A DNA stretch of 64,000 nucleotides from Diabrotica undecimpunctata. Taxonomy: Eukaryota; Arthropoda; Insecta; Coleoptera; Chrysomelidae. Made by a program: the position numbers and the translations under genes. Within the stretch, counting starts at the first letter, position 1. Each line of letters starts with the position of its first letter. The stretch is taken from NCBI RefSeq assembly GCF_040954645.1, contig NC_092806.1, positions 133,020,476-133,084,475 of the forward strand, written 5' to 3'. Shown here piece after piece: positions 32,328 through 43,459 of this stretch. The notes beneath the pieces are model-generated. The model saw only the letters and a list, made by a program, of their open reading frames with translations. It was not told where the DNA came from and searched no databases.

Positions 32328-33018
32328 AAATTTTTTCTTCAAACGTCAAATAATGATGACATTACTTATCTAACTTGATCCTGTCAAAGTTTGATGTCTT
32401 CGCCGGCAGCAGTTTTTTTCCCATTTCTTTACGGCGAAGGGAAAAATGTCATGGCAACAATATGAAACATGTCACAAAGCAACAATACAAATGTCATTAA
32501 AACAATTAAACATCATTTTTATTTATAGTAATATTAAAAGTACAATTAGTTAATGAGGCATTTTCAAAATTGAAACCGTGCAAAAATGTTCCCGACTCTT
32601 GATACGCATTGGTAATTGTTGATGATACTGATGGTCGAGAACAACTTTCAGCAATCATTCCCGATGTTGGCGAATCATGAGGGTTTAAAATTTTTTGAGC
32701 ATTATCGTTCTTATCGGACTTGGAGGGCCCCAAACGTGCTACTGCATCATTAGCCGCGGACTCAATTTCGTTTAGGTTTTCCATTTTCGCACTAAATTTG
32801 CGTTTGCGGTTGCAACAACAATAAGCTGTCTTTAATAATTGCAAACAACTGTCAAACAACTGTAACCAGGGAGACGCAAATCCCACCGACGACTAAATTA
32901 TTTTAATTTCTAACATCTAGACAACTTTGATAGTTGTCACAGTTAATTTCGAGTAAAAATAGCGTATGAATTGTACTATTTATGGTAGAAAATTGCTACG
33001 TTTGAAGAAAAAATAGTA
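32328..33018. mobile_element. Unclassified element with 17-bp inverted ends and an orphan ORF
   Basis: ATTTTTTCTTCAAACGT (32330-32346) and its complement (33000-33016) form the ends, with AT-rich flanks. The interior carries several ATGTCA repeats and a minus-strand frame (32506-32784). No transposase motifs were recognised and no clear target duplication seen. Confidence 0.4.
32506..32784 (-). CDS. Hypothetical protein, about 92 residues
   Basis: Minus-strand frame. The ATG at 32784 (MENLNEIESAANDAVARLG) is preceded in frame by a cysteine-rich run (AYCCCNRKRKF), so the true start could be upstream. The body is hydrophilic and Ser/Asn-rich (SPTSGMIAESCSRPSVSST) and ends FENASLTNCTFNITINKNDV. 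I do not recognise the family. It lies centrally in a short element with inverted ends, so it may be a transposon accessory protein or a captured fragment. It may also not be expressed. Confidence 0.3.
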   Translation of the reverse strand: MENLNEIESAANDAVARLGPSKSDKNDNAQKILNPHDSPTSGMIAESCSRPSVSSTITNAYQESGTFLHGFNFENASLTNCTFNITINKNDV

Positions 33019-33820
33019 TACTTTATTCGGCAAAGAAGCGACTTTCAAAGTCATGCTTCTCCGCCTCATAAAGTAATATACGATTATTGTGTGTATTTAA
33101 TACATTATATATAAATATTATATTCATTGCATTTGCTTTTAACAGAACAAAATCATATATTCATACTGAACATAAAATATATGAAATTAAATAATTTACT
33201 TTTCAAGTGATTGGGCTTAAATTTAAAATTTTAAAAATTGTTTGATGCCCACTGACCATCTCCTAATTACTAACAGGTCTTCTTATATGACTTTTACTTT
33301 ACGAAACATCTTAAAGAGTAAAAAAATATCTGTTTTGCTTTTCTGAACATTTTGTTTTTTTGTAAGACACAGATTGATTAAGATATTGCTGTTCAAAATT
33401 TGCATACACTTGTGATTAGTGACTCGTTCAAACCCTTTCAGTACAACCCTTTTAAAAAGAAGTGTTAAAAAATTAATTTAAATGATCTTATTGCCATTAA
33501 AAAACCTACAAAATGGAACTTCCTAGCTTAAAAGCTAACCTCGTTATTGGTAAAAAGCCAAGCACATATTTTAGAAAATATCAGAATAATACTAGTCATA
33601 CTTTCGCCCATCCTTACAAACTAATAGGTAAGGGTTAGATGAAATAGAAGATATAGTTGAAATAAAATAAATTCATTACATTTTGATTAAAAAATACTGT
33701 ATTTATAGTTTCAATGAAAGAAAGTACTACAACTATTCGAATTTCTTAGCAAGGGCTAGTTTTTATAAGGGTAGTAATTATTAATAAACTATATACATAT
33801 AAACAATAAAATATTAGGAA
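33019..33820. other. No gene seen
   Basis: AT-rich intronic sequence; nothing recognised. Confidence 0.5.
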
Positions 33821-33867
33821 GGAAAAAGACAGGTAAGATTTTATTTCCCGTACAGTGCGTATGTGTA

Positions 33868-33913
33868 TCCGCCTTATACGTATTTCGCCCTAATAGGGCT
33901 CTTCAGAGACGGC
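33868..33913 (-). ncRNA. Hammerhead ribozyme motif (minus strand)
   Basis: CUGAAGA (33900-33906), helix II GCCCUA/UAGGGC, GAAA (33883-33886), self-complementary UACGUA, U (33876), cleavage base A (33875). Helix I: AGGCGG (33869-33874) pairs with CCGUCU (33907-33912), one G-U included. Confidence 0.78.
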
Positions 33914-33916
33914 TTC

Positions 33917-34384
33917 TTAGAATGCACAGATTAAAGCATAAATCTGAATTTGTTTTCGAAAATTAGTTTACGGATTTTAATATCAGATGTCGCTATTTGC
34001 GTCTATACGAAGCCATGTTAGAACTGCTTCCTAATACAGAAGAGATTTATTTTCACATTTAGATCGACTGTGAATATCTGTCTCTGAAGAGCCCTATTAG
34101 GGCGAAATACGTATAAGGCGGATACACAGACGCACTGTACGTGAAATCAAATCTTAACTGTCTTTTTCCTTTTATTCCGATATACTCTGTACGAGTACTA
34201 GAAACCAATTCGTTAAGGATTTTTGCTTAGTTGAGGAGATATGTTGTGGAATGCAATTTTTAGATTCCCCATGTCTCTAATAACATCTTTATCAACGTCT
34301 GTTTTGCCTTGCAATTCTTAGAAGACACAGATTAAAGCATAAATCTGAATTTGGTTTCGAAAATTAGTTTACGGATTTTAATAA
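33917..34384. repeat. 65-bp direct repeat, two copies
   Basis: 33917-33984 and 34317-34384 are near-identical (CTTAGAA..ACAGATTAAA through TTAGTTTACGGATTTTAAT). The second copy lies outside the right arm of the inverted repeat, so the unit may extend to 34384. The bases before it (GTGGAATGCAATTTT.AGATT near 34245) also occur at 25615, linking the two hammerhead-bearing insertions. Confidence 0.75.
34075..34124 (+). ncRNA. Hammerhead ribozyme motif (plus strand)
   Basis: CUGAAGA (34084-34090), helix II GCCCUA/UAGGGC, GAAA (34104-34107), UACGUA, U (34114), cleavage base A (34115). Helix I: AGGCGGAUA (34116-34124) pairs over nine positions with UAUCUGUCU (34075-34083), using two G-U pairs. Compared with the 33868 copy, the opposing strand differs (CUGUCU for CCGUCU) but pairing is kept. 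Confidence 0.8.
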
Positions 34385-34385
34385 A

Positions 34386-35451
34386 ATATTAATAAACTAT
34401 CCAGAAACTGTAACAAATAAATTTAGAAGCGTACTATTCATTAAAAGATAGATAAAAAATACTTGTCGTATAGTATAAAATTTGATCAAAAGAGCATTCA
34501 AATATTATGGTATGTCTGCCCAAATTCTTATTTATTTTCATTACCAAAATATTATAGATACATGTAGATGTATTAGAAAGATAACATTCTCGAATTGTGT
34601 CGACCCTGTCTAGCTGTACTTAAAGAGTTGTAAATATTGGGAACGCTATCGCTTATTTGCAACGTAGCATAAACTACGAGAAAAGAAGGTTATTTTAATC
34701 TGACCTAAAGCAACACTCCTTTGAGTTTATTTACTTTTAGTAGTTAGTTTTACTTTCACTGCATTTATTTAAATTGATTCAAGAGTGCATCAGCGAGAAA
34801 CCGATAGTAAGTTAAAGCTAATAGAAAAATAATAAACGTTACGATCTTCTAACGAAGTGCTAATTGTTTGAACGAGTACAAGAATTTTTAAATTCACAAA
34901 GTAAATACAAAAATCGAAATTGTTTATTGACTCTTTTGAAAGTGAGGAAGCACTGACGACAAAATACGTAAACACCAACCTGGTGATCGTAGTGTAATCG
35001 TCACCGACCTTTCTCTTGTACTCATTCGAAATTATTAAAAGTAGATTCCAGAGAAATAAATGATACGATGTTAGAGATTCGCAAAATATAAGCCATTTTC
35101 CCGCAAAGAAGTGTGAATAAGAGAGTGTATAGATATTTTGTTTTTCTTGTTTTCTTTTAGCAGGCTAGGTTCGAAGCCTACTTGACACGAATTTTAAAAG
35201 GTAAAAGAACAAAACAAAAAATAAGAACTGCATTGTATATTATAGAATATATACTAGAATACAAGAAAATAAGGAAAAGCGATCAATGTGATTATTCAAT
35301 TAGACTGCTTTATGTTAAAATGGCATTGCAACGAACACCTGGTTTAAGCTTCCACCCCGTAGACTGTATACTGGGCAACATAGTGAATATAATATCATCA
35401 GAAATTCAATAAATTTTATACTTATCCGAGACAGATTTAGAAATAGTATTC
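34386..35451. other. No recognisable gene
   Basis: AT-rich sequence. The plus-strand frame 35182-35412 (76 codons) has no family I know. A tRNA-like AGGTTCGAAGCCTAC at 35167 is a palindrome and has no tRNA fold around it. Confidence 0.45.
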
Positions 35452-35880
35452 ATGGTGTGTCACCTCGGTGGAGCAAAAATAAGGGTCTAAACACCTTCTG
35501 AAATCCCCGGGTGCTCTGTAGAGGGCTTCGGAGTAAACATCAAGAGTTCCTCTACTTAGGTAAATTTTCAGGGTATGGACTTGAAAAATATTTATCTTTT
35601 TCGGTGCCTTGCCTTGAAAAAGGGAAAGTATTTCTTACATGACAAATTGTCGAAATAATAACACCAAATTTTGTAGTCTTCTGATGGCTTGCCTTGACAA
35701 AGACAAGATATTTCTTACATGACACAATTAGTCGAAATAAAACACCAAAGTACAGTTGAAAATAACTCTCAGCCTCAGAGTATGGAAAAAATAAACAGGA
35801 GCAGAGCCCCGAGAGCACTAAGTTCTCGGAGAGCCCGTGAGGGACTGACCTGACTGACCTATGGCACTCGATGACAGGTG
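35452..35880 (+). repeat. Dispersed repeat of unknown class, copy A
   Basis: About 430 bp, repeated in the same orientation at 46203-46745. Shared blocks include GGGTGCTCTGTAGAGGGCTT, TATTTCTTACATGACA (twice in each copy), GAGAGCACTAAG and GCCCGTGAGGGACTGACCTG. Inside, an approximately 85-bp unit with a CTTG(C/T)CTTGA..AAGACAAG hairpin is tandemly doubled. No protein is encoded. Confidence 0.75.
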
Positions 35881-36007
35881 TTAAGACATTATCCCAGTAC
35901 TGACATTGGCTCGGTGGTGGAAAATCTCAATTTTCGATTTACAAAATTAAAAATAAAGCACAATGAAACAATTTATCACTAAACTTTACATTTACCGAAA
36001 GATATTC

Positions 36008-36940
36008 TTCTTCTTCTTTTAATGACGTCCCCATGAACGGAGGTTGACGACCACATTCCTAAAATACTCTATATCCTTAACAGAGTGGAATCATTCTTCT
36101 AGATCCATGTTTGTCCAGTTCCAAATATTTTGAAGTCATGACTTTTTCTTTCTACATCTTCCCTTTTTCCCATCTACTCTACCCTGGTCCTAGTTGGTGA
36201 CTCAGGTTTAATGGAATTCTCAGTATTCTCCGGTATATCCAAAGTTCAAAGGCTTCGATCTTGCTAACTATTTGCGCTTTTGAGGTCCATATTTCTACCC
36301 CATACAGAAGTTGGGTCAAACGTAACACTCAAGAAACTTCAGTATGAGCGCAGTAATCAGATTTCTGTCACATAATAGTAGCCTAAATTTTACAAACGCT
36401 GCCCTTGCCATTTCTATTCGTATCCTGATCTCCTGGTCTAGATCACAAATATTTATCCTAAACCTGGTCTTATCAATGTTAATGTCAAGTCCCATTTGGA
36501 TGCCTTCGATCTTTACTGCATGTAGTAAAGCTTTTCCATACTCTCAGCCACATTAGTTGTGTCGTCTGTGTATCTTATAGTATTTATTATTTAGCTGCCA
36601 ATTATTCCATCATTTCATTCCCATACGGCTTTTCAGAAGATGACCTGCTAGTATACATTGAAAAGCGTCGGAGACAAGGCGTCCTGGCGTGACCCCTCTG
36701 GCAATCGCTATATTATTTGTTTCTGTTTTATCCACCTTTATTATTGATTTCTGATTCCAATATGTTTTTTGGTTCTTCTATTAGTTTCATTGCCGTACTC
36801 GTTAAATGCTTTTCAAAAATATATGAATCATACACTTACACATGCACTCTTGTTATATTTCTGGAATTTTGCAAAAGGACTGTTATTGCAAATAATTCCT
36901 CTCTTGTACCCATGCCACCTCTGAAACCAAATTAAACATA
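36008..36940 (-). pseudogene. LINE RT thumb and C-terminal fragment with tail
   Basis: The element's 3' end faces left: a complementary GAA repeat (CTTCTTCTTC at 36008) follows a tail that reads on the minus strand like the 661-841 fragment (RVEWMGKRED, W.KNDST, MWSSTSVHGD). Further up, YADDTTNVAESMEK marks RT motif C near 36560, followed by the thumb. Many stops. Its match to 661-841 shows both are one LINE subfamily. Confidence 0.7.
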
Positions 36941-37029
36941 TAATGGAAATAAAAAACTATTATTACACTGTCCAGGTATGGACACTTAGAGAAAGAAGTG
37001 AGAGATCAAGTACAATAAAGCAAATAGAC

Positions 37030-37320
37030 TGACAGGATGTCTCTTAATAACATTAAATGGCGAAACAGACACATTAACACAGAGATGAAGTCAAGAATTT
37101 ATAAAGCCAGTGTAAGATCAATAATGACAACACAACGGCTACTGGAAGCGGCGGATAGTGCGGAGAAAAATTACAGGGAATATGCTAAGAGATTTAAAAA
37201 TGAGTAAAGACATTAATTAGAATAATAACATATAATGTAAACAAGTAGAGACTAAACATAGAAAAGAATGGGATAATTACATAATCAGAATGAAGGAGAC
37301 CCGTGCGGTCAAAATGTATG
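37030..37320 (+). pseudogene. LINE post-RT fragment
   Basis: Plus strand: LNNIKWRNRHINTEMKSRIY, KASVRSIMTT and LLEAADSAEKNY, then decayed sequence matching 39270-39480. The IK.RIYK..VRPI.TY...T block is the LINE thumb/post-RT segment. Broken by stops. Confidence 0.6.
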
Positions 37321-37349
37321 TTTGTATAGCGTTAACGGGACTTTTAGGC

Positions 37350-39240
37350 CTATTGTTGGATGGATAATTTCCATCGTTTTCTGTTCTTAGCTGTTAGCTT
37401 CCAATCTCTGATTTTCATCTCTCTGACATCTTCCATTACTATATCTCTCCGTTTCTTTCTTGGTCTTCCTCTCTTTTTCTTGCCCTCAGGTACTCTCCGA
37501 CCAATATTCTTGACTGGTCTATTACCTTGCAATCGTTCTAGATGTCCGAACCATTCTAGTCTACGTTTTGTCACTACTTTTGTTATTGTAGATTTAACAT
37601 ACAATTGGTAAACTTCTACATTTGTTCGTCTTCTCCTTCTACTAGTATACTACTTTACTACTCTACTACTTTTCCACCAAACATTCTGTATCTTTCTTTC
37701 CCATGCTTCCAATCTGTTCTGTATAATTTTGTTCATAGTCCACGTCTCGGGAGCGTATAGCATTTTGGGTTTAATTATAGTTTTGTATTCTCTTATTTTT
37801 GTATTACGAGATATATCTTTGGCCTTAATTATTTTGTTTGTGGTCCCAGCACATCTGTTGCTCTTGGTCAGTCTCAGGTTGATTAAAGTTTCTTCCTTAC
37901 ATGTCTGATCAACAAGAGGTCCTAAGTACACGTAATCATTCATCTTCTCGAATTATACAACTGATCCATCCTCAACCTCCAATTTAAAGGAGCCCCTGAT
38001 GTTTATTCCTTTTTTGCTCGAGCTTGGATTTATTAATAGTAACTTTCATTCCCTATTTAGGGCTTTCCGAATCAGTCTTTTTGCTATTCTTGCCAGTTCT
38101 TTTCCATTTCTTGCAATGATAACCACATCATCAGCGCACGCTAAGCATTGGTGCTCTTTGTATACAAGAGTGTCGGACCTATTTATCCCACTAACCCATA
38201 AAATTTTTTCTAGAACTATATTGAATAACAAGCTAGACAACGGGTCTCCTTGTCGAACATATTTTTTTTTTAATCTTAAATATGTTGAATATGACCTTTT
38301 TTACTTCGAATTCTTCTGAGACTGTATCGTTGCATTTCAGAGCACAAATAGTTTGTCTTATTGCCATTTTTACCAATCTTACTATTATACTATTTTTTCT
38401 GGAACTTGGAATTCTTTTAGTGTTTCTATTAATTTGTTTCTGTTTATTGTATCGTAGGCGGCTTTGTAATCAATGAAAAGTACTTATGCTGTAATGTTGT
38501 ATTCATAGCAATTGATCAGGATTTGTTTTAGCATAAAAATTTGATCGATTGTTGATCTTCCCTTGTAAAATCCTCACTGGTATTCTCCTAGATTCTTCTC
38601 CACATATATTTCTAATCGTTTTTTAATTAGTATAGCGAGAACTTTGTATCTTACCTGTAACAAGGATATTACTCTATAGTTTGCGCATTCAGTTCTATCT
38701 CCCTTTTTGTTTAGAGAAATTATAATAAAGATCCATTCTTCAGGTATTTCTTCGGCATCCCTTACTTCTACTATTAGCTCACTAAGTTGGTTTATTAAAG
38801 CCTCACCTTCATACTTTAAGTTCTCTGCACACAATGACGCTCTTCCCGGAGCTTTTTTGATTTTTCGTATCCTTTTTTTATTTCTTTAAATTCTTCTCTT
38901 GTAGACTTTCGTATTTCTTCTACTACTAATTGGAGCTTGAGAACATTATAATTTTCTTCAGTAGTCACTCCGTCATTTAGCATCTCTTCGAAATATTATT
39001 TCCACCTTTCACATATTTGGTCTTCGTCCACTATCAGGTTTCCTTGCTTATCTTTTACATTCATTGTTCTTCCCCGATACCCTGTTTTAATGTATTTTAC
39101 CTCTTTGTAAAAATTTTTTATTTCATTTTTCTTGTAATTTTCTTCAATGCGCTTTACTTTATTATCCATATACTTTCTTTTCTGCGAACTTAGGATTTTC
39201 TTTACTTTTTTTCGTTGTTCGGCTCACCTTTATAGGTCGT
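37350..39240 (-). pseudogene. LINE reverse transcriptase pseudogene
   Basis: Minus strand, upstream to downstream: linker with YIKTGYRGRTMNVKDKQGNL and DQICERW (about 39060), KAPGRASLCAENLKYEGEAL (38840), PEEWIFIIISLNKKGDRTEC (38745), NYRVISLLQVRYKVL, LLFNIVLEKILWVSG (motif B), CLACADDVVIIARNG (motif C, about 38135), YVYLGPLVDQ (37935), KPKMLYAPETWTMNK, and tail RRLEWFGHLERLQGNRPVKN with a KKKRGRPRKKRRD basic run (37600-37440). Motif C reads CADD, with the two catalytic Asp residues present. Stops and frameshifts are frequent. A different LINE family from 24139-27725. Confidence 0.85.
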
Positions 39241-39269
39241 CTTGTTTTTGCGATCAAAAAGTGCGAATT

Positions 39270-39485
39270 GCGATGAGTATGCGAAGAAAATTTACAGGGA
39301 ATATACTAAAAAATTGGAAAAAGGGTTAAACATTAGAATAATAAAATATAATGTACAGCGTAAACGAACAGAGATTAAACAAAAAAAAAAGATGGAATAA
39401 TTACATAAGCAGAATAGAGGAGATCCGTGTGGTCAAAAAAATAGTAAGAGACAAATCACCAATCGGTAGAAGAAGTATCTGAACC
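39270..39485 (+). pseudogene. LINE C-terminal fragment
   Basis: Plus strand: EEIRVVKKIVRDKSPIGRRSI preceded by W.NYISRI, the WN.HI.RM...R....RDKSP.GRRS.GRP motif also seen on the other strand at 52250-52330. It shares about 150 bp with 37155-37320. Confidence 0.6.
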
Positions 39486-40125
39486 ATCTTTGTAAAATTT
39501 TGTAAGACTTGTTAAAGTGAATTTTTTCTTATAAAATTAATGATCAATACACATGAAACAGCCACTATAGTTAACAATGCCTCAAATCGAGCATGACTCA
39601 TGTATAACCATTTGCATAATAAAAACTACCTATCTTTGTTAAACTTGAAACATGAAGGTTATAAGGTGTACTTTAATACGATTTTATTATCGTCTATTTG
39701 ACTTTATTTCAACAAATTGTTTTATTTATTAGTGTATCAAATTAACTGTGTTTTATCTGTCCTTTCCGGTAATTAGCAATTTATGCTCAAGTACAACTTT
39801 TTCGTTGCAATCTCAAGGGGAGATGTAGTGATGCGTGCTATTTATGCCAGAAAATAGCCAAATCTATCTATTTATTAGTATAGCGGCTTACAAAGGATAT
39901 TTAAGATTAGGATGAATATAGAGAAATAAAGCTACGGGTACTAGAATATGAATCTAAAACGAAGGTATTGGAACATAAATTTTAAATCTGAGCAAAATAA
40001 CGCGAAAGTACCCGAATTTTTTTATTTATCTATAAATAATTTATTACCAAATATTTCTTTTAGATCTAAATAATAGGTATACCAAAAGAGTACTGTTCGC
40101 AATGGGGCAAATAAATATGAGTCCA
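39486..40125. other. No gene seen
   Basis: AT-rich intronic sequence. Confidence 0.5.
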
Positions 40126-40129
40126 CTGG

Positions 40130-41231
40130 CTCAGTAAACAATCAACCAACAGCTGTACGTCCACAAAACGCAAGATCTGCCGAAAGTACTGTCACTCTCG
40201 GTGAGAGTGTGCACTCAGGCACTCGATTTCACGACGCTTCCAAGAACTCTGCTTTTCAGAGATCACATATCCAATTTTGCATCGTGACTTCGGCCTGCAC
40301 CCATACAAAATTTAACTGGCCCAGGAATTCAAATAAAAGACTGTAAATAACGATGTGTCTTCGCTTATTGGCTCCTGGAGCAGTCAAAACTGACCATAAT
40401 TTTCATCAAAAAAATCATCTTCAGCTACGAGGCCCATTTTTGGGTGAATGGGTATGTTAACACATAGAATTGTCAAAATTTGAGGCTATATCAATCCAAA
40501 TAAAATTCAAGAGCATCTAGTGCATCCCGAAAAATCCATATTTCTTTGAGAACGACGTTTGCCAGGTCATTGACAATGACAGCCAGACGGACTTTAACGA
40601 CGAGCGCTATAGGTCAACGATTATCAACTTCTTAAGTCTGAGATCCATGCGAATAAGCCACAAACCATCTTCTTCTTCAAGTGCCATCTCCGCGGCAGAG
40701 GTCGGCAATCATCATAGCTATTTTTGAGACGGCTGCTCTGAAAAGTTCATTTGATGTACATCCATACCACTCTCTCAGGTTGCGCAGCCATGACATTCTA
40801 CGCTTCCCTATGCTTCTCTTTCCTTGGATCTTTCCCTGCATAATCAGTTGGAGCAAGGTGTATTTCTCTCCACGTGTAATATGTCCGAAAAATTCTAATT
40901 TTCTTAAATAGCAGAGCTCAAACCCAACATACCAACTTTCCATAAACCATAGCAGAGCTCAAACACAACATAACCCATGTCATTGGTCAAATTGAGCCTG
41001 ATTTACACGACAGAGTCATAGAAAATTGGACATTGAGGTCATGGAAAATGAGGTCATTGAGAAAAAAGTTTTAGGAGAAGAAGACACGATGGACAGCAAT
41101 TAATGGCAAAGAAGAGTAAAAAACAGACCCCTGAAAAGAGAAAAGCTCAGAAAGAAGAAATCATGGAAAATTGGGCATTTCGGATGCGCACCATCCCCCA
41201 GAGAAGCTGCAACAGACATTTGAACGATGTT

Positions 41232-41235
<4 letters not shown>
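40130..41235 (+). pseudogene. DD41D mariner-like transposase remnant, interrupted
   Basis: Plus strand in shifting frames: SARSAESTVT, a DFGLHPYKI..AQEF stretch, IIFSYEAHFWVNGYVNT (the first catalytic Asp is Tyr: FSYE for FSDE), HPEKS, NDERYRSTIINF, and beyond the LINE insertion HVIGQIEPDLHDRVIENW. A second NWAFRMRTIPQRSCNRHL piece at 41170-41235 shows another insertion of about 130 bp. These match the better-preserved element at 56429-57678. Badly decayed. Confidence 0.7.
40669..40948 (-). pseudogene. LINE C-terminal fragment with tail
   Basis: Minus strand: LRKLEFFGHITRGEKYTLLQLI, MQGKIQGKRSIGKRRMSWLR, SNELFRAAVSKIAMMIADLC and RGDGT, then a GAAGAAGAAG tail (complement of CTTCTTCTTC at 40670). 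ACAAACCAT before it and ATAAACCAT after it (about 40662 and 40943) resemble a target duplication inside the DD41D remnant. 5'-truncated; the last 85 codons are open. Confidence 0.8.

Positions 41236-41238
<3 letters not shown>

Positions 41239-41297
<59 letters not shown>
41239..41297. repeat. (AT)n microsatellite
   Basis: About 29 AT units between the DD41D remnant and the Penelope inverted repeat. Confidence 0.95.
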
Positions 41298-41299
<2 letters not shown>

Positions 41300-41304
41300 A
41301 ACAA

Positions 41305-42219
41305 CACAGTTTATTAGCGTTGCAGTCAGAAAATTGGCCGGGATGTTAATGAAACACTCTTTTGACTTTTTGTCTAGCTTTCGGAATGGTTTTATTCCTT
41401 TTTCAAGGCACTGTAATAACAAAAAATCTAAATATTTATAAAATATCACAATTCTTCAGTGCAACTTACTAGTCGTTGAGATTATTTACAAGCATTGACA
41501 CTCAACATTAATAACACACAAATAAAATATAAAATAATGGACAAAATACATTCTAAAATTTTTAAAATTTGGGTAAAGATAGTAAAACTTAGTTTATGGC
41601 ATCTTTTACTGGTGTGTTTTAACTCTGACACATAGAGAACAGAAAGAAAAAACCCTATGATTAAAAAAGTAATTAGGTGTACTTAATATTATATTTCTTT
41701 TTAAGAAATACTAGAGGCCCATCTTGGGTGATTTTAATTTTTGAACCTGTCTTGATGGTATGCAACATGTTATGCATATAAGTGTAATTTATGTACAGGT
41801 AAATATTTATTTTATTTTGGATGTTTTTCCAGTAACAATAAATGTTGCCTAGTTTATCTATGTCAGACTTTTTATTGATGCAAGATGTACTAGATTTTAT
41901 GGAACACATTTCCAAGAAAACAGGTTTTGAATGGTTCTTTATCTTTGCCAAAATATTTATATTTGTACAATAATTTGAATTTGAACAATATATTTTATAT
42001 GTGTGTTATTAATGTTGAGTGTCAATGCTTTTACAAATAATTTCAACGACTAGTAAGTTGCACTGAAGAATTGTGATATTTTATAAATATTTACATATTT
42101 TTCTTATTACAGTGTCTTGAAAAGGGAATAAAACCATTCCGAAAGCTAGACAAAAAGTCAAAAGAGTGTTTCATTAACATCCCGGCCAATTTTCTGACTG
42201 CAACCCTAATAAACTGTGT
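41305..42219 (-). mobile_element. Truncated Penelope-like element with 0.2-kb inverted arms
   Basis: Arms 41305-41540 and 41985-42219 are inverted near-copies (ACACAGTTTATTAG at the outer ends, AATGTTGAGTGTCAATGCTT near the inner ends). Each has a hammerhead-derived segment (GGAAT/ATTCC helix then GAAAGCTAGAC) in which CUGANGA has become UUGAAAA, so it should not cleave. The stretch between the arms codes on the minus strand for a Penelope-type C-terminus. Inverted terminal copies are a known Penelope feature. Confidence 0.7.
41800..41951 (-). pseudogene. Penelope-like protein C-terminal fragment
   Basis: Minus strand from 41951: KIKNHSKPVFLEMCSIKSST followed by SCINKKSDIDKLGNIYCYW. The (N)H..R.FLEM..I......N...DI..LS.IY pattern closes the GIY-YIG region of Penelope-like polyproteins, as I know the family. 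Only about 50 residues; RT and the nuclease core are absent. Confidence 0.6.
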
Positions 42220-43455
42220 CAGTCACTAATATCCAGTATTGTAATAAAAAATTTCTTTATTATATTATAATAAATTACGGGATATACGCCTGTAAAAGTC
42301 ACTGCACTAACTTGGTAAATGAAGCGGAAAAATATATTATAGTCAATATTGTTATATTGAATATTGTTATATTGACCATCAATTGGAAATATTCAACATA
42401 ATAGTTATTTGCTGAAGGAGTATAAAAAAGGAAAAAACTTTCAGCGAATGTCTTTGTTTTACTATACGTGCTTTCTCTGTAGACTTATAGGTTCTTTTAG
42501 TATAACATAGACTATTTCCCAATGTGAACTAAACCAAGACAGGTTTCTCAGCAATAAAAAACCAAAAAAAAAAACTTAAGTGAACGAAGACAGAAATTTT
42601 TACTCAATTTTTAATGGACTGAACTAGAAATTGTTGGTACTAGAGTTCAAAACCCTTACTACTTGCGAACCGGCTTGTTCAGTAACTGCACCGGCAATCA
42701 ATAATATTTCTCACACATCATCGCAATTTTCAGTCCCAAAAATTCCCCCACGAGCTAAGTGTTCCACTTAACGGGTCAGTTTCAATCGTTTTAATACGTT
42801 ATGTGTTTATTACGAACTGTATAAATTATTACAGAGATAAACATATAAAGGGTCGCATAATAGTTACTGCTCTCTGAATTAAATGGAATTTGAAAAACGT
42901 GAATTAAAACTTAATAAGTTTTTTTTAATCGTTACAATGCTAAACTTAAAAGGCCCTCAAAAAGTATCTTAAACTGTGTGGCAGTAGCAAGAAAAATGAG
43001 TAAATATAAATGTGAATAGGACCAAATTTATGATCCTTAGAAGAAATTTGTATGTTGTTGCATTGAGAAAGTGATTTTTTTTTAATATATATCCGTTTCG
43101 CAGCAAATGAACAAAAAGAAAATTAGACATAAAATTGTAATGACTCGTTTAACCTTCGTTAAAATGGAATCCCTCTTCTACAACGATATCATTATTTGGA
43201 AGTTATGACAGAGAATGGTAAAATATTACCTATGGTCAAGCAGTAAAATTTGCTCTCTGAAAATGGCCACTATAAAACGACTACAGGCCCTAAACATTTA
43301 GATTCGCTGAAAAATGCAACAGATACCATTGGTGAAAAAACTATCAAACAAAGGAGAAGTCCAAAGGGTTACCACTATTTGGAAAATTTAACAACCACAA
43401 AATATCAAATTCCTATCACATTCTTCGAAGTAACCAGTATCCTATCTTACAACAA
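42220..43455. other. No gene seen
   Basis: About 1.2 kb of AT-rich intronic sequence without recognisable repeats or frames. Confidence 0.5.
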
Positions 43456-43459
43456 TATA

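Larger units (their letters stand above)
33822..34167. repeat. Inverted repeat with a pair of hammerhead motifs
   Basis: Arms of about 90 bp, 33822-33911 and 34079-34167, run inwards from GGAAAAAGACAG and contain CAGTGCGT, ATACGTATTTCGCCCTAAT and the complementary sequence. Both arms have a complete hammerhead core (separate entries). The spacer shares a 65-bp segment with 34317-34384. Same architecture as 18354-18772. Confidence 0.8.

Noticed and set aside
35150..35190. tRNA-like B box (GGTTCGAAGCC)
   Set aside because: It is part of a palindrome; no A box or cloverleaf surrounds it.
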